38,218 nucleotides of DNA from Singulisphaera sp. GP187. Lineage in GTDB: Bacteria > Planctomycetota > Phycisphaerae > Phycisphaerales > SM1A02. Positions 1 to 8,165 of the stretch are shown here, in pieces. Location: contig CAMAXY010000025.1 in NCBI GenBank assembly GCA_945862215.1, positions 1-38,218 of the forward strand, written 5' to 3'. Made by a program: the position numbers and the translations under genes. The notes below the pieces were generated by a model that did no database searches, was not told the DNA's origin, and saw only the letters and a program-made list of their open reading frames with translations. Numbering within the stretch: the first letter of the stretch is position 1; each line of letters opens with the position of its first letter.

Positions 1-850
1 CTTGCTCTGACGAATTTTTCATAGCAAGATTCGCTTGGGCAACGGTGAGAACAGCTTGGTCGTATGGGGTCGTTCCCGCAGCGATCAGCAATTCATTTGC
101 ATCAACAGAGAAAACCAGTAAAACATCAATGATGATTCCGCTCTCCTTAACCAATCCAGGGGGCACGAATATGGGGGACACTTCGGGAGGACAAGGAGAC
201 AAAGTCCCAGCAATTCCCCCTTCATTTTGAGGGTTTTCAGTTGCCTTCAGGCCACTTCCCAGTACAGGATGCTCGGGCAATACTCGACCAACTCCACATT
301 CGAGCGCGCCATAATTGGGACGAAGAGTGAGCTTGTATCGACCGGCATCGGCAAGCGTAAGAGCATATGCAGAACCGTTGCGGGCCAGGAAATATCCAGT
401 CAGTCGCGGGCCAATTTGGCTGATGATTCCATAGAGTGAGTTTCCAGTTTCACCTTGCTTGAGATAAATCTGCTTTTCATCAATCCCAGTCCATGCTCGT
501 CTTTCAACGATGAAGTCCATAGATCCGCCGTCTGGAGTCGCAATCGAAATCGGATCTCCAACTTTTAGTGAGCGAATACTTTCTACGGTGAGATTCGGTA
601 ATCCTTCGCCAGAAAGTCCAAGTGCAGAGATGTCGGTTCGGCCAACACCTGGTGAAGGAAGCGCTTTTGCCTTGGCTGTTCCTAGCTTGGCTGTTCCTAG
701 CTTGGCTGCTCCTAGCTTGGCTGCTCCAACACTGCCAATTTTTGTGGCCACAATCTTCTGATCTTCAGATGTACCACTCGCAAAAGTCAAGAAGGTAAAG
801 GTAAGACACGAAAAAGCAATCGCAGAAAACTTATAATGTTTCAATTTCAT
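1..850 (-). CDS. Secreted reprolysin-like (M12) metalloprotease, N-terminal part, runs off the window
   Basis: The frame is open from an ATG at 850 down to base 1 (283 residues, no stop), so only the N-terminal part is present. Residues 1-25 look like a signal peptide (KLKHYK, then a hydrophobic run ending TFASG). Residues 43-61 are a short Ala/Lys/Leu/Gly repeat encoded by a 15-bp tandem repeat. Residues 95-175 form a beta-rich stretch resembling the pro-region found before reprolysin-type domains. At 240-255 the segment IDVLLVFSVDANELL, followed by AVLTVAQANLAMKNS, resembles the first strand and helix of secreted bacterial reprolysin-like zinc proteases (typically IDVLVVYTPAA). The zinc site (HExxHxxG) would lie beyond the edge and cannot be checked. 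It lies downstream of, and on the same strand as, the subtilase-like gene, but has its own promoter-like sequence. The family call rests on partial similarity recalled by eye. Confidence 0.62.
   Translation of the reverse strand, partial: MKLKHYKFSAIAFSCLTFTFLTFASGTSEDQKIVATKIGSVGAAKLGAAKLGTAKLGTAKAKALPSPGVGRTDISALGLSGEGLPNLTVESIRSLKVGDPISIATPDGGSMDFIVERRAWTGIDEKQIYLKQGETGNSLYGIISQIGPRLTGYFLARNGSAYALTLADAGRYKLTLRPNYGALECGVGRVLPEHPVLGSGLKATENPQNEGGIAGTLSPCPPEVSPIFVPPGLVKESGIIIDVLLVFSVDANELLIAAGTTPYDQAVLTVAQANLAMKNSSEQ
671..730. repeat. 15-bp tandem repeat, four copies, inside the metalloprotease gene
   Basis: The unit cttggctgttcctag occurs at 671-685 and 686-700. A one-base variant (cttggctgctcctag) follows at 701-715, and a fourth copy at 716-730 diverges in its last bases. 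On the minus strand it encodes the pentapeptide A/T-A-K-L-G, repeated just after the signal peptide. The unit is a multiple of three, so copy-number change would keep the frame. Confidence 0.9.
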
Positions 851-955
851 TTGATGGTTCTTTTCATTACGAGCGGAGGATCAACCGATTGGGTGGAACA
901 CAAGATTTCCACATAACCGACATAGATCCTGCGACGCCCCGCAGAGAACATATTG

Positions 956-983
956 AGTATGGTGTGGAAAATTCATTTGTCAA
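956..983 (-). promoter_or_regulatory. Sigma-70-type promoter for the metalloprotease gene
   Basis: Read on the minus strand, a perfect -35 box TTGACA (983-978) is followed after 16 bases by CATACT (961-956), which matches four of six -10 positions. Transcription would start near 949, giving a leader of about 100 bases before the ATG at 850. The rest of the 851-1025 gap shows nothing else. It is the best match to a housekeeping promoter I found in the window, though the -10 box is not perfect. Confidence 0.5.
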
Positions 984-1025
984 GCAATAGTTATTCATTT
1001 ATTTGGGGCGCTTTAAGTTTTGACT

Positions 1026-4000
1026 TCATTGACCACATGGTGCCCCTTGATCACTCAATGGGTCGTTGTACATGATCTCAATCTGGTCGAGCCAGATTTG
1101 GGCCTGTCCGAGTCCCCCAAGCGGGAACACGACAACGCGAGCAGCAAGTTTCGTTCCAGTGGTGGATGGGATACCAACGTAACTTGGGAAAATACATGCC
1201 GGGAGGATAAATTGAGGCAGTGGTAAGGGGATACCGGTCATATTCCCAATGTATGGAGGCATTACATTCCAACGGTTGGTCTGATAGTTATAAATATATG
1301 CCAGTACCAATGCACTTGAGACTGAGACGGTTTGTCCTGTCACACGTACCGATACACGGGTCAAATCTCCAGGTGATTGTAGATTTGTAATACGAATCAT
1401 TTGGACGTCAAGAATGCGATTTCCAGTGGGATAGAAAAGCGGAGGTCCAAGTCCAGATGACGATTGATTGTTCCGAGGCCGAGCTGTTCGAGTCTTGAGA
1501 TATTTTTGGTCAATTTCTCTTATGCTGAACTGCGAACCCGACAGCAAAGTTCCGCAGACAATTTGAAATGTACTTTGGTTGTTATCGTAAAAATTGCCAG
1601 TGATAACACTCCTGCCAACTTCGCGCATGTTTGGGAATCCTCCAATCGGTGAAGGCTCTCCATCACCAACTCCCACAGTGTTGCCAATAAGTGCGTTTGT
1701 GAATTCTGGCTGAGCTCCAGCCGCTAATCCACATTGAGCAAACTGATTATTTGGATCACTTAGAACATCGTTGATGTTAGATGGGCTATAAGGCTGCCCT
1801 TCATAGACTTGTTTCGCCAATGCCTGAACGAGAGCAGCGACACCACCGATTTGTGCTGCAGCTGCGCTTGTCCCCCCCCAGACTGCTGTATAAGTTCGAA
1901 GGCGATTGACTTCGTATGAAGCAACTGCGGGATTTGTAGAAACAGCTGAGTTTTGTCCTGAAAATAAGTCGCCATATCCCAGAGTGCAAACTCCCTTTGC
2001 CCATCCAGAAACAGCGACAGTTGCAGGAGCGTCACCAGAGTAATTGCTCAAATTCGCACGGCAGTAATTCAGGCCTAGGAATACCTTTGCAGATTCAGGC
2101 TCCACAATATTTTGAAACCCTGGCCATACCCCTCCAGCAATAATCGCAGCCTCAGAACCAGCGACGGGAGGAAGGATTTCTTGCGAATCATTTCCTGCAG
2201 CAAGAACGAATGTCACGCCTGAGTTTAGCCCAGTGGTAATCAGTGCCGCGCTTGCAGGAGATGCGGTGGAATTCAGTGGTTGCCCATTCTGAGAGATCGG
2301 GAGAACGATGATATTTCCAGGATTAGGATCAGTTTTTGAGATGGAAGAAAGTTGGTAGATGGCGTTCGTCATTGCCGTCAGCAATCTTCCTTGAGCTTCG
2401 AATGACTCTGTTGGAAAGAAGAATGCTCTTGCATCTGGAACAATTCCAGTCACGCCAAATTTATTATTGTTTGCAAACAGAACACCAAGAGTTGCAGTGC
2501 CGTGGGATGGCGCTGTATCAAACGAGCCAGAGAATGTCGGAGGTGGATTTTGCTGATCAAGAATGACAAGCGGGGTTTGACCTGCTTCAATCGTAACCTT
2601 TGAAATCCCAGTTACGTCGAGCAAATCTTCGTGATTCACGAGAGCTGATGGTTCGATTACCGCAACCGAAATGCTCGGTAATTGAGGGCCGTCAGTTCCT
2701 GGAAACTGTTGGAGCAAACTCTGGAAAGCGACTAAGTCTAAACCACCACCACGAAATCCAGAGACGTCGATAAATGGCTGAAAAGGTCCAATTGGTGGGG
2801 GTGGAGGCGGATTAGGACCGTCGTAAGGATCTGGATATTTCGCAGCCGTTGTATACAAAGCAAGTGCAAAACTTCCTTCGGTATCAACTGGTGCCGGTTC
2901 TTCAAGCATCTGAGGGTCGTACAGAGGAGATAGAATCTGGGTGTTCGGATTGAGAGGCGAACCACCATTAAATAGTAATCCTGGAGTTGAATAGCAATCT
3001 CCATAAAATCCAGTTGCAATTGCGGTGCAAGAAGAGTCCCAAGAAATGGTGCAGCAGGTTACGTCTTGAAAACAAACTGCACGACAACAGTCAGGATTGG
3101 ATGATCCCGGAAGAGGATGCACAATGAATGGTGAAGTCTGAATCAGGATTGATTCTTCTAAGGGAAGATAGGGGCAATTGTATGGACTCGGCCTCGTTGG
3201 CTGTACGAGAAAACTTTGAAGGCATGTGTCGTATGGCTCTTGACCTCCAAAGGCTGATGGGCCAAGCATGTTTGCGAGTGTTGCGCAGACCTGGTCCCAG
3301 CACGTAGCGCAAATTGGTCGAACTCCGTTTACTATTGCACAGACATTTGGATCGCTGCAATTCCCTATCGGGGCAGGAGGCACATCGTCCGTCTGTTGTC
3401 CAGGATGAGGATATTGACAAGGCAATGGATTTAATCCACAAGTGTCACCAACAACAAGAAGTTGACCACACTGTGGGGGTTCAAATAATGGAAATTGTCC
3501 ACAATCCTGTCTTGGCCCTGTCAATTCGGTTTTCTTTTCGATTTCCACCCAAGCAACATCTTGCAGAGCAAGGAATTCACGAGCGGCAGAAAGAAGTTGG
3601 CTTGGAGAAATTCCTTCGAGCAACATCATCGCGGCAAGATCTGGATTCGATTTTCCGCTGCGCAAATTGGCACGATCCCTTAACTCGCCTAGTTTGATTG
3701 GATCGACATCAATTGCTTGACGAATGGTGCAGCCATACTTGGCAAGAAGCAGAGAAGATTCACTCGTGTCTGATCCGAAAAGATTCGTTATTTCAGTCCC
3801 TGCAATTCGAGGGGCACGCATGCCAGCCTCGTCCCGATACATCACAATAAGTCGTCCTGTGTGCTCTGCACTTCCTCGAATCGGATTCACAGGCATTTGC
3901 AGAGAATCGGGATCCTTATTGGCCGGATTTGCGCCATTGATCGAAAGGGCAGGAGTTTGATTCTTTGCATTCAAAGATGAATTGATAGCTTTATCAACTG

Positions 4001-4076
4001 AACTTCCGGCAGCTCCAACCGTGGTGGAGAATGTGTAAAGGAAAAAAGAGAGCAAAGCGATAAAAAATAAGCGCAT
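1026..4076 (-). CDS. Secreted subtilisin-fold (S8) serine protease-like protein with cysteine-rich region
   Basis: This 1016-aa protein has a signal peptide (residues 1-23, MRLFFIALLSFFLYTF..GAA). A region with GRLIVMYRDEAG at 74-85 may be a pro-domain. Residues 190-361 are cysteine-rich and end in the planctomycete motif DCC-x2-VC-x5-CC-x3-WDSSC (329-350). A proline run follows (422-428), then a subtilase domain at about 465-765: VAVIE at 471-475, the His motif SHGTATLGVL with H525, the oxyanion-hole Asn in AAGND (N629), and the Ser motif GGTSAAAA with S737. The usual Asp of the first motif is Glu475. The last 160 residues are beta-rich and unrecognised, perhaps a surface or sorting domain. 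An AGGA ribosome site sits about 8 bases before the start. It is likely exported to degrade proteins outside the cell, but the Asp-to-Glu change leaves activity uncertain. Confidence 0.85.
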   Translation of the reverse strand: MRLFFIALLSFFLYTFSTTVGAAGSSVDKAINSSLNAKNQTPALSINGANPANKDPDSLQMPVNPIRGSAEHTGRLIVMYRDEAGMRAPRIAGTEITNLFGSDTSESSLLLAKYGCTIRQAIDVDPIKLGELRDRANLRSGKSNPDLAAMMLLEGISPSQLLSAAREFLALQDVAWVEIEKKTELTGPRQDCGQFPLFEPPQCGQLLVVGDTCGLNPLPCQYPHPGQQTDDVPPAPIGNCSDPNVCAIVNGVRPICATCWDQVCATLANMLGPSAFGGQEPYDTCLQSFLVQPTRPSPYNCPYLPLEESILIQTSPFIVHPLPGSSNPDCCRAVCFQDVTCCTISWDSSCTAIATGFYGDCYSTPGLLFNGGSPLNPNTQILSPLYDPQMLEEPAPVDTEGSFALALYTTAAKYPDPYDGPNPPPPPPIGPFQPFIDVSGFRGGGLDLVAFQSLLQQFPGTDGPQLPSISVAVIEPSALVNHEDLLDVTGISKVTIEAGQTPLVILDQQNPPPTFSGSFDTAPSHGTATLGVLFANNNKFGVTGIVPDARAFFFPTESFEAQGRLLTAMTNAIYQLSSISKTDPNPGNIIVLPISQNGQPLNSTASPASAALITTGLNSGVTFVLAAGNDSQEILPPVAGSEAAIIAGGVWPGFQNIVEPESAKVFLGLNYCRANLSNYSGDAPATVAVSGWAKGVCTLGYGDLFSGQNSAVSTNPAVASYEVNRLRTYTAVWGGTSAAAAQIGGVAALVQALAKQVYEGQPYSPSNINDVLSDPNNQFAQCGLAAGAQPEFTNALIGNTVGVGDGEPSPIGGFPNMREVGRSVITGNFYDNNQSTFQIVCGTLLSGSQFSIREIDQKYLKTRTARPRNNQSSSGLGPPLFYPTGNRILDVQMIRITNLQSPGDLTRVSVRVTGQTVSVSSALVLAYIYNYQTNRWNVMPPYIGNMTGIPLPLPQFILPACIFPSYVGIPSTTGTKLAARVVVFPLGGLGQAQIWLDQIEIMYNDPLSDQGAPCGQ
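2994..3095 (-). other. Planctomycete CC/WDSxC cysteine motif within the subtilase-like gene
   Basis: Codons for residues 328-361 contain Cys at 330, 331, 335, 341, 342, 350 and 361 around WDSSC. I recognise this spacing from secreted planctomycete proteins, where it recurs as CC-x2-VC-x5-CC-x3-WDxxC. It is probably a small disulfide-bonded module; its function is unknown to me. Confidence 0.6.
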
Positions 4077-4240
4077 AAGGAATCCTGTTTGTTCTTAAAA
4101 TGTGTGTGAAAAAAATGAGTCTTGAATGTACTTTCTCGCAATAGTAATGCTTCTTAAATGAAGCCCAAATGTCTCGAATCGAAAGTGTACCACTTGAAGT
4201 TACGAAGCGCATATCTCGAATGATTCGACATTCAAAAGTT
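4077..4240. other. Intergenic spacer with several short palindromes
   Basis: This 164-bp gap lies upstream of the subtilase-like gene and downstream of purD, both on the minus strand. It holds gcttc-ttaaat-gaagc (4149-4164), aagtg-tac-cactt (4183-4195) and tcgaat-g-attcga (4216-4228). The octamer tctcgaat occurs near 4172 and again at 4214. None has a U-tract, so they do not look like standard intrinsic terminators. They could be operator sites, but nothing decides this. Confidence 0.45.
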
Positions 4241-5575
4241 TTATATGGTCAATTTGGGGCAAATAATGGTTCTTTGGCCAATGTCTGATCGGTGAAAAGC
4301 GCCAGAAAACCCAACTGTTTTCGCAAATTCAGTCGCGGATTTGCTGGCTTCTTGGACTGAAGATCCAAGGCATGTCGCACCCACCACTCGGCCACCGTTG
4401 GTGACTATTTTTTTAAGTTTTTCCAGTTTTGTAGACCCTTGAAACATCCATCGATCTCCTGAATTATTTGACTTGTCGATTGGCACGAGCCCAGTTATAA
4501 GGTGCCCTTTTTCGATCTCTCCGGGATACCCCTCGCTGCAGACCACCACGCAGCAAGCCGTGCGGGGGTCGAAGCTGAATTCCGCATCGGCGAGTCGGCC
4601 AGTCGCGGTCAGCCAAAGGGTCTTCAGCAAGTCACCTTGAAAGCGAGCCATAAGCACTTGAGTCTCGGGATCGCCAAATCGGCAGTTGAATTCGAGGACC
4701 TTAGGACCAGCATGTGTCAGCATCAGGCCTGCGAAGAGCACGCCTCGAAACTCGATTCCCTGTCGGCGAAGTCCATCAACCGCTGGAACGAAAACATCTC
4801 GTGCAACGGATTGAAGATCAGCATCGCTCAAGAGAGGTGTTGGGCAGAACGCGCCCATTCCGCCAGTGTTTGGTCCCGTGTCTCCTTCGCCAACTTGTTT
4901 GTGATCTTGGCACGTATCGAGCACTGTGATTGTGCGACCGTCAACGAGTGCGAGCACAGAAACTTCTTGGCCTTCAAGTCTTTCTTCGATGACGACCGAA
5001 GTTCCGGCGTCACCAAATTCCTTTGATTCCATACATTTTCGAACTGCTGCAATTGCTTCGTGTTTGTCTTTACAGACTGTCACGCCTTTGCCCGCACACA
5101 GACCTGTTGCTTTCACTACGCATGGTTCGTCGCGTTCAGTGACATAAGCAAGTGCGGCTCCGAGTGTCGTACAAACACGACCTTCTGGAGTAGGAATTGA
5201 TGTTTGGCGCATGATGGTTTTCGCGTACGCCTTATCCCATTCCAACCGAGCCGCTGCTTTCGTAGGGCCGAAGATCGGTCGCTCTGGAGTTGCCAGCGCA
5301 TCAACCATTCCATCCGCGAGTGGTCCTTCTGGTCCAATGATGATGAATCCAATATTTTCTTGGACGAGCCATCTTTCGAGGTAATACTTTCGCTTGAGAG
5401 AAAATTCTTCTGGGCATGCTGTGCCCAGTGCGAGCAATCCTGCATTGGCATTCGGATCGACCCAGAGTTTTTTAAGATGTGTCGATTGGGAGAGTCGCCA
5501 CGCAATGGCATGTTCGCGTCCTCCAGCACCGATGAGGAGGACGTTCACTTTTTCTGGCAATGGGAGTGATGACAT
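4241..5575 (-). CDS. purD: Phosphoribosylamine-glycine ligase (GAR synthetase)
   Basis: It catalyses the second step of purine synthesis, joining glycine to 5-phosphoribosylamine with ATP to give GAR. From the ATG at 5575 the protein has 444 residues, close to the usual 420-430. Visible landmarks are GAGGREHA (16-23) of the N-terminal domain, the ATP-grasp KATGLCAGKGV (155-165), GPNTGGMGA (234-242), and the metal/ATP-binding EFNCRFGDPETQ (295-306). The C-terminal domain ends with FHRSDIGQR. The frame extends upstream to 5656, but those 27 codons encode nothing PurD-like and would crowd the divergent gene at 5692, so the internal ATG before SSLPLPEKVNVLLIGAGG is preferred. No other purine gene is adjacent. 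Confidence 0.95.
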   Translation of the reverse strand: MSSLPLPEKVNVLLIGAGGREHAIAWRLSQSTHLKKLWVDPNANAGLLALGTACPEEFSLKRKYYLERWLVQENIGFIIIGPEGPLADGMVDALATPERPIFGPTKAAARLEWDKAYAKTIMRQTSIPTPEGRVCTTLGAALAYVTERDEPCVVKATGLCAGKGVTVCKDKHEAIAAVRKCMESKEFGDAGTSVVIEERLEGQEVSVLALVDGRTITVLDTCQDHKQVGEGDTGPNTGGMGAFCPTPLLSDADLQSVARDVFVPAVDGLRRQGIEFRGVLFAGLMLTHAGPKVLEFNCRFGDPETQVLMARFQGDLLKTLWLTATGRLADAEFSFDPRTACCVVVCSEGYPGEIEKGHLITGLVPIDKSNNSGDRWMFQGSTKLEKLKKIVTNGGRVVGATCLGSSVQEASKSATEFAKTVGFSGAFHRSDIGQRTIICPKLTI

Positions 5576-5691
5576 ATTTGTTACTTGCAATTTTCTTTCA
5601 GACGGAATGCGTAGAGTATCTGCGGAAATCGATGCAGTGACGAGTGTAACGAGCAACGAGCGAAGAGCAGTCTGCTACTCTTTATATTCTT

Positions 5692-7176
5692 ATGAGCAAG
5701 AATTTTATTTTCTATTTCGGTCGTGTCCTGGTGCTTGGTTTCGCTCTGCTTGCTTCCCAAACTGTCTATGGCGAGGATGCCACAATGACTGCGGATTTGA
5801 ATAAGCCGCTGAAGGATATTGCCAAAAAGGATCGAAGCGCGACACTCATCTGCGCCGCATATCTAAAGATGACACCGCCGCCAATGGAAATTGGAGAAGA
5901 CTTCAACCAATCAACAATTTGGAACAAGATGGAGCGTTGGAGCGAAGTTTCCAAGTGGGCTCAGGCAAATTCGGCAATGGGCGAGGCCTTGATTGCAGCA
6001 CAGTTTGCGACTGTCTTTGGTTTGCAATATGGCACCAAAGGAGTCGATCCTGCATGGGTGAAAGCTGGAGTGACGATTTCGTTTGGTGATGGGACAAACG
6101 ATGGGCATATGAACTGCAATTACTTTCGCGCGATTCGAACAATAGGCGCTTATGCCACCGCTGAGATGTATCGCCTTGGAGAGGCGGGCAAGTTTGACGC
6201 CGCCTTTGCAGTTGGTATTGCATATGCCCGTATTCTGCGCCAGGTTTGTGAGCAAAGTATGTTAGAAGAAAAGTTGTTTGGCTTGGAAAACCTGTCAGAA
6301 AATCTTTCGATTCATCGCGATTTTATGTGGGGAAATTTGGATCGACTTCCTGTCGATGTGATGCAGAAAGTTGCGCTCAAAGAATATTCATTTCTCAAGC
6401 CCGCGGACAATGAAAAACTGCGCCGATTGCAGATGCCAGAAGGGGACCAAATCGTTGCGGCGGCAGTGCTCAATCGAGCGTTGAAATCAACGGGCGGAAA
6501 TGTTGATCCCGAGCAATTTGCACACGTGATCGGCGAGTATGAATTGGCTGCCGCGCCATTGCAAACGTTTGGAACGCAAGAAATGTGGCGGCGAATTTCA
6601 ACTGTTCATGGTTCATTGGAAGCCAGTGAGGAAAAGTTGAAGAATGTGTATGACGATTGGTGGCGCCGTTGGAAACTGCGCCCAGATTCCATTATGCAGA
6701 AAACATCGACAGAGATCTCCCGAACAAATCCAATCAAATATGGGATTGTGGTGACAATGGTTCGTGACCTCGCTCGTGCATTTGCTTGGCGAGATGCCGT
6801 GATTTCCGAGGTGAATGGCACCGTCGTGGCCGCAGGATTATGCGGGTATTACAGAGATTTTAAGAATACATGGCCGAAGAGTCCCGAACGTGCATACGCT
6901 GTTTCCATTCCAAAGAGATTCGACTTCGATCCATATGAGAAATCTGATGCAAAGTCAAAGATGGTTCCACATTTGAAGTATCGAGCCTTATCTGCTCGTC
7001 AAGCGATCTCAACGCCATACGGTCCCGTTTGGGCGACAGGCTGTATGTTGTGGGCTATTGGCGCAAATCATGAAGATGACAACGGTGCGACGCATTCGAT
7101 GGATGGTTCGGTTGGAGACTTAGTGCTTTGGCCGCCCGTTCGGGCACTTGCCCGTCAAGAAGGACTGTTGAAATGA
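5692..7176 (+). CDS. Secreted protein of unknown function
   Basis: The 494-aa product is not one I recognise by name. Residues 1-27 form a signal peptide (hydrophobic VLVLGFALLA, likely cut after VYG), so it should be periplasmic or outside the cell. The body is mostly helical, with Trp/Arg-rich segments such as DDWWRRWKLRP. The C-terminal 110 residues (YYRDFKNTWPKSP ... AIGANHEDDNG ... GDLVLWPPVRALAR) resemble a tail I associate with planctomycete hypothetical proteins, where a Trp-Pro segment, a G.DG/NDDGG-like motif and a final WPP occur together. That tail is sometimes compared with pseudopilin C-terminal regions. Its stop overlaps the trxB start (ATGA), so the two are probably co-transcribed and translationally coupled. 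No clear ribosome site precedes the ATG; an AT-rich TTTATATT lies only a few bases before it. Confidence 0.75.
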   Translation: MSKNFIFYFGRVLVLGFALLASQTVYGEDATMTADLNKPLKDIAKKDRSATLICAAYLKMTPPPMEIGEDFNQSTIWNKMERWSEVSKWAQANSAMGEALIAAQFATVFGLQYGTKGVDPAWVKAGVTISFGDGTNDGHMNCNYFRAIRTIGAYATAEMYRLGEAGKFDAAFAVGIAYARILRQVCEQSMLEEKLFGLENLSENLSIHRDFMWGNLDRLPVDVMQKVALKEYSFLKPADNEKLRRLQMPEGDQIVAAAVLNRALKSTGGNVDPEQFAHVIGEYELAAAPLQTFGTQEMWRRISTVHGSLEASEEKLKNVYDDWWRRWKLRPDSIMQKTSTEISRTNPIKYGIVVTMVRDLARAFAWRDAVISEVNGTVVAAGLCGYYRDFKNTWPKSPERAYAVSIPKRFDFDPYEKSDAKSKMVPHLKYRALSARQAISTPYGPVWATGCMLWAIGANHEDDNGATHSMDGSVGDLVLWPPVRALARQEGLLK

Positions 7177-8156
7177 TGAAGACCGATGGAGTTGAACGAA
7201 TCTTGATCATCGGATCAGGACCAGCTGGATGGACTGCAGCGATTTATGCAGCGCGCGCAAATCTCTCGCCGCTTTGTGTGATTGGAGTTCCACGATCCGA
7301 TCCCGCGCCAGTCTTGCCAGGTGGTCAATTGATGCTGACGACTGAGGTCGAGAATTATCCTGGCTTTCCTTCGGGTGTGACTGGCCCAGAACTGATGGAG
7401 CATTTCCGCAAGCAGGCCGAAAAATTTGGCACGCGCATTTGCGAAGATGATGTCATTGAGTGCAATTTTCAGGTGCGTCCATTTGAGGTGAAACTTGCAA
7501 GTGGAAAAACATTGCGTGCGCATAGTGTCATCATTGCAACAGGAGCCGTGGCGAATTGGGTTGGCGCGCCCAACGAATTGCGCTTGGCACAAATTGGTGG
7601 TGGAGTTAGCGCCTGCGCAGTTTGCGATGGTGCGCTGCCCGTCTATCGCGGCAAAGAACTCGCGGTCATCGGCGGCGGAGATACTGCAATGGAAGAGGCG
7701 ACCTATCTGACGAAATTCGCGTCGAAGGTGTATGTCATCCATCGGCGCGATTCGTTTCGGGCATCGAAAGTGATGCAAGACAGACTTCTATCGATGCCCA
7801 ATGCGGTTGCAGTTTGGAATAAAAAACTGGTGAATGTCACAGGTGCCGAGCGAATTGAAGCTGTCGAACTTGAAGACACTGTGACTGGCGCGCGATCGCT
7901 GTTGCCAGTCAGCGGACTCTTTATTGCAATTGGCCATTCGCCAGCGACGGATTTCCTGCGCTCGTCTGGGATTGCTTTGGACGAGAAGGGGTATGTCGCG
8001 CTTTCGACTCGGTCTTGCGCAACGAACTTCGATGGCGTTTTTGCGGCAGGCGATGTTGCAGATGCGCATTATCGACAAGCGATCACTGCAGCGGGAATGG
8101 GATGTCAAGCAGCGCTCGAATCCGAGCGATGGCTTTCGGCTCAAGGCGTGCACTAA
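7173..8156 (+). CDS. trxB: Thioredoxin reductase
   Basis: This FAD enzyme transfers electrons from NADPH to thioredoxin in the cytoplasm. The protein has 327 residues, the normal size for the low-molecular-weight bacterial type. It shows the FAD-binding GSGPAG (14-19), the redox-active CAVC followed by DG (148-153), the NADPH-binding GGGDTAMEEA (167-176), and a second FAD motif GVFAAGDVAD near the C-terminus. The frame opens at 7128, but conserved sequence begins just after the ATGATG at 7173, which overlaps the stop of the preceding gene. The final active-site region (YRQAITAAGMGCQAA) is complete. It converges with aspS with only 9 bases between them. Confidence 0.95.
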   Translation: MMKTDGVERILIIGSGPAGWTAAIYAARANLSPLCVIGVPRSDPAPVLPGGQLMLTTEVENYPGFPSGVTGPELMEHFRKQAEKFGTRICEDDVIECNFQVRPFEVKLASGKTLRAHSVIIATGAVANWVGAPNELRLAQIGGGVSACAVCDGALPVYRGKELAVIGGGDTAMEEATYLTKFASKVYVIHRRDSFRASKVMQDRLLSMPNAVAVWNKKLVNVTGAERIEAVELEDTVTGARSLLPVSGLFIAIGHSPATDFLRSSGIALDEKGYVALSTRSCATNFDGVFAAGDVADAHYRQAITAAGMGCQAALESERWLSAQGVH

Positions 8157-8165
8157 TCGCAAAAC

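Noticed and set aside
671..730. CRISPR-like repeat
   Set aside because: Units are only 15 bp, directly adjacent with no spacers, and in frame within a coding gene.
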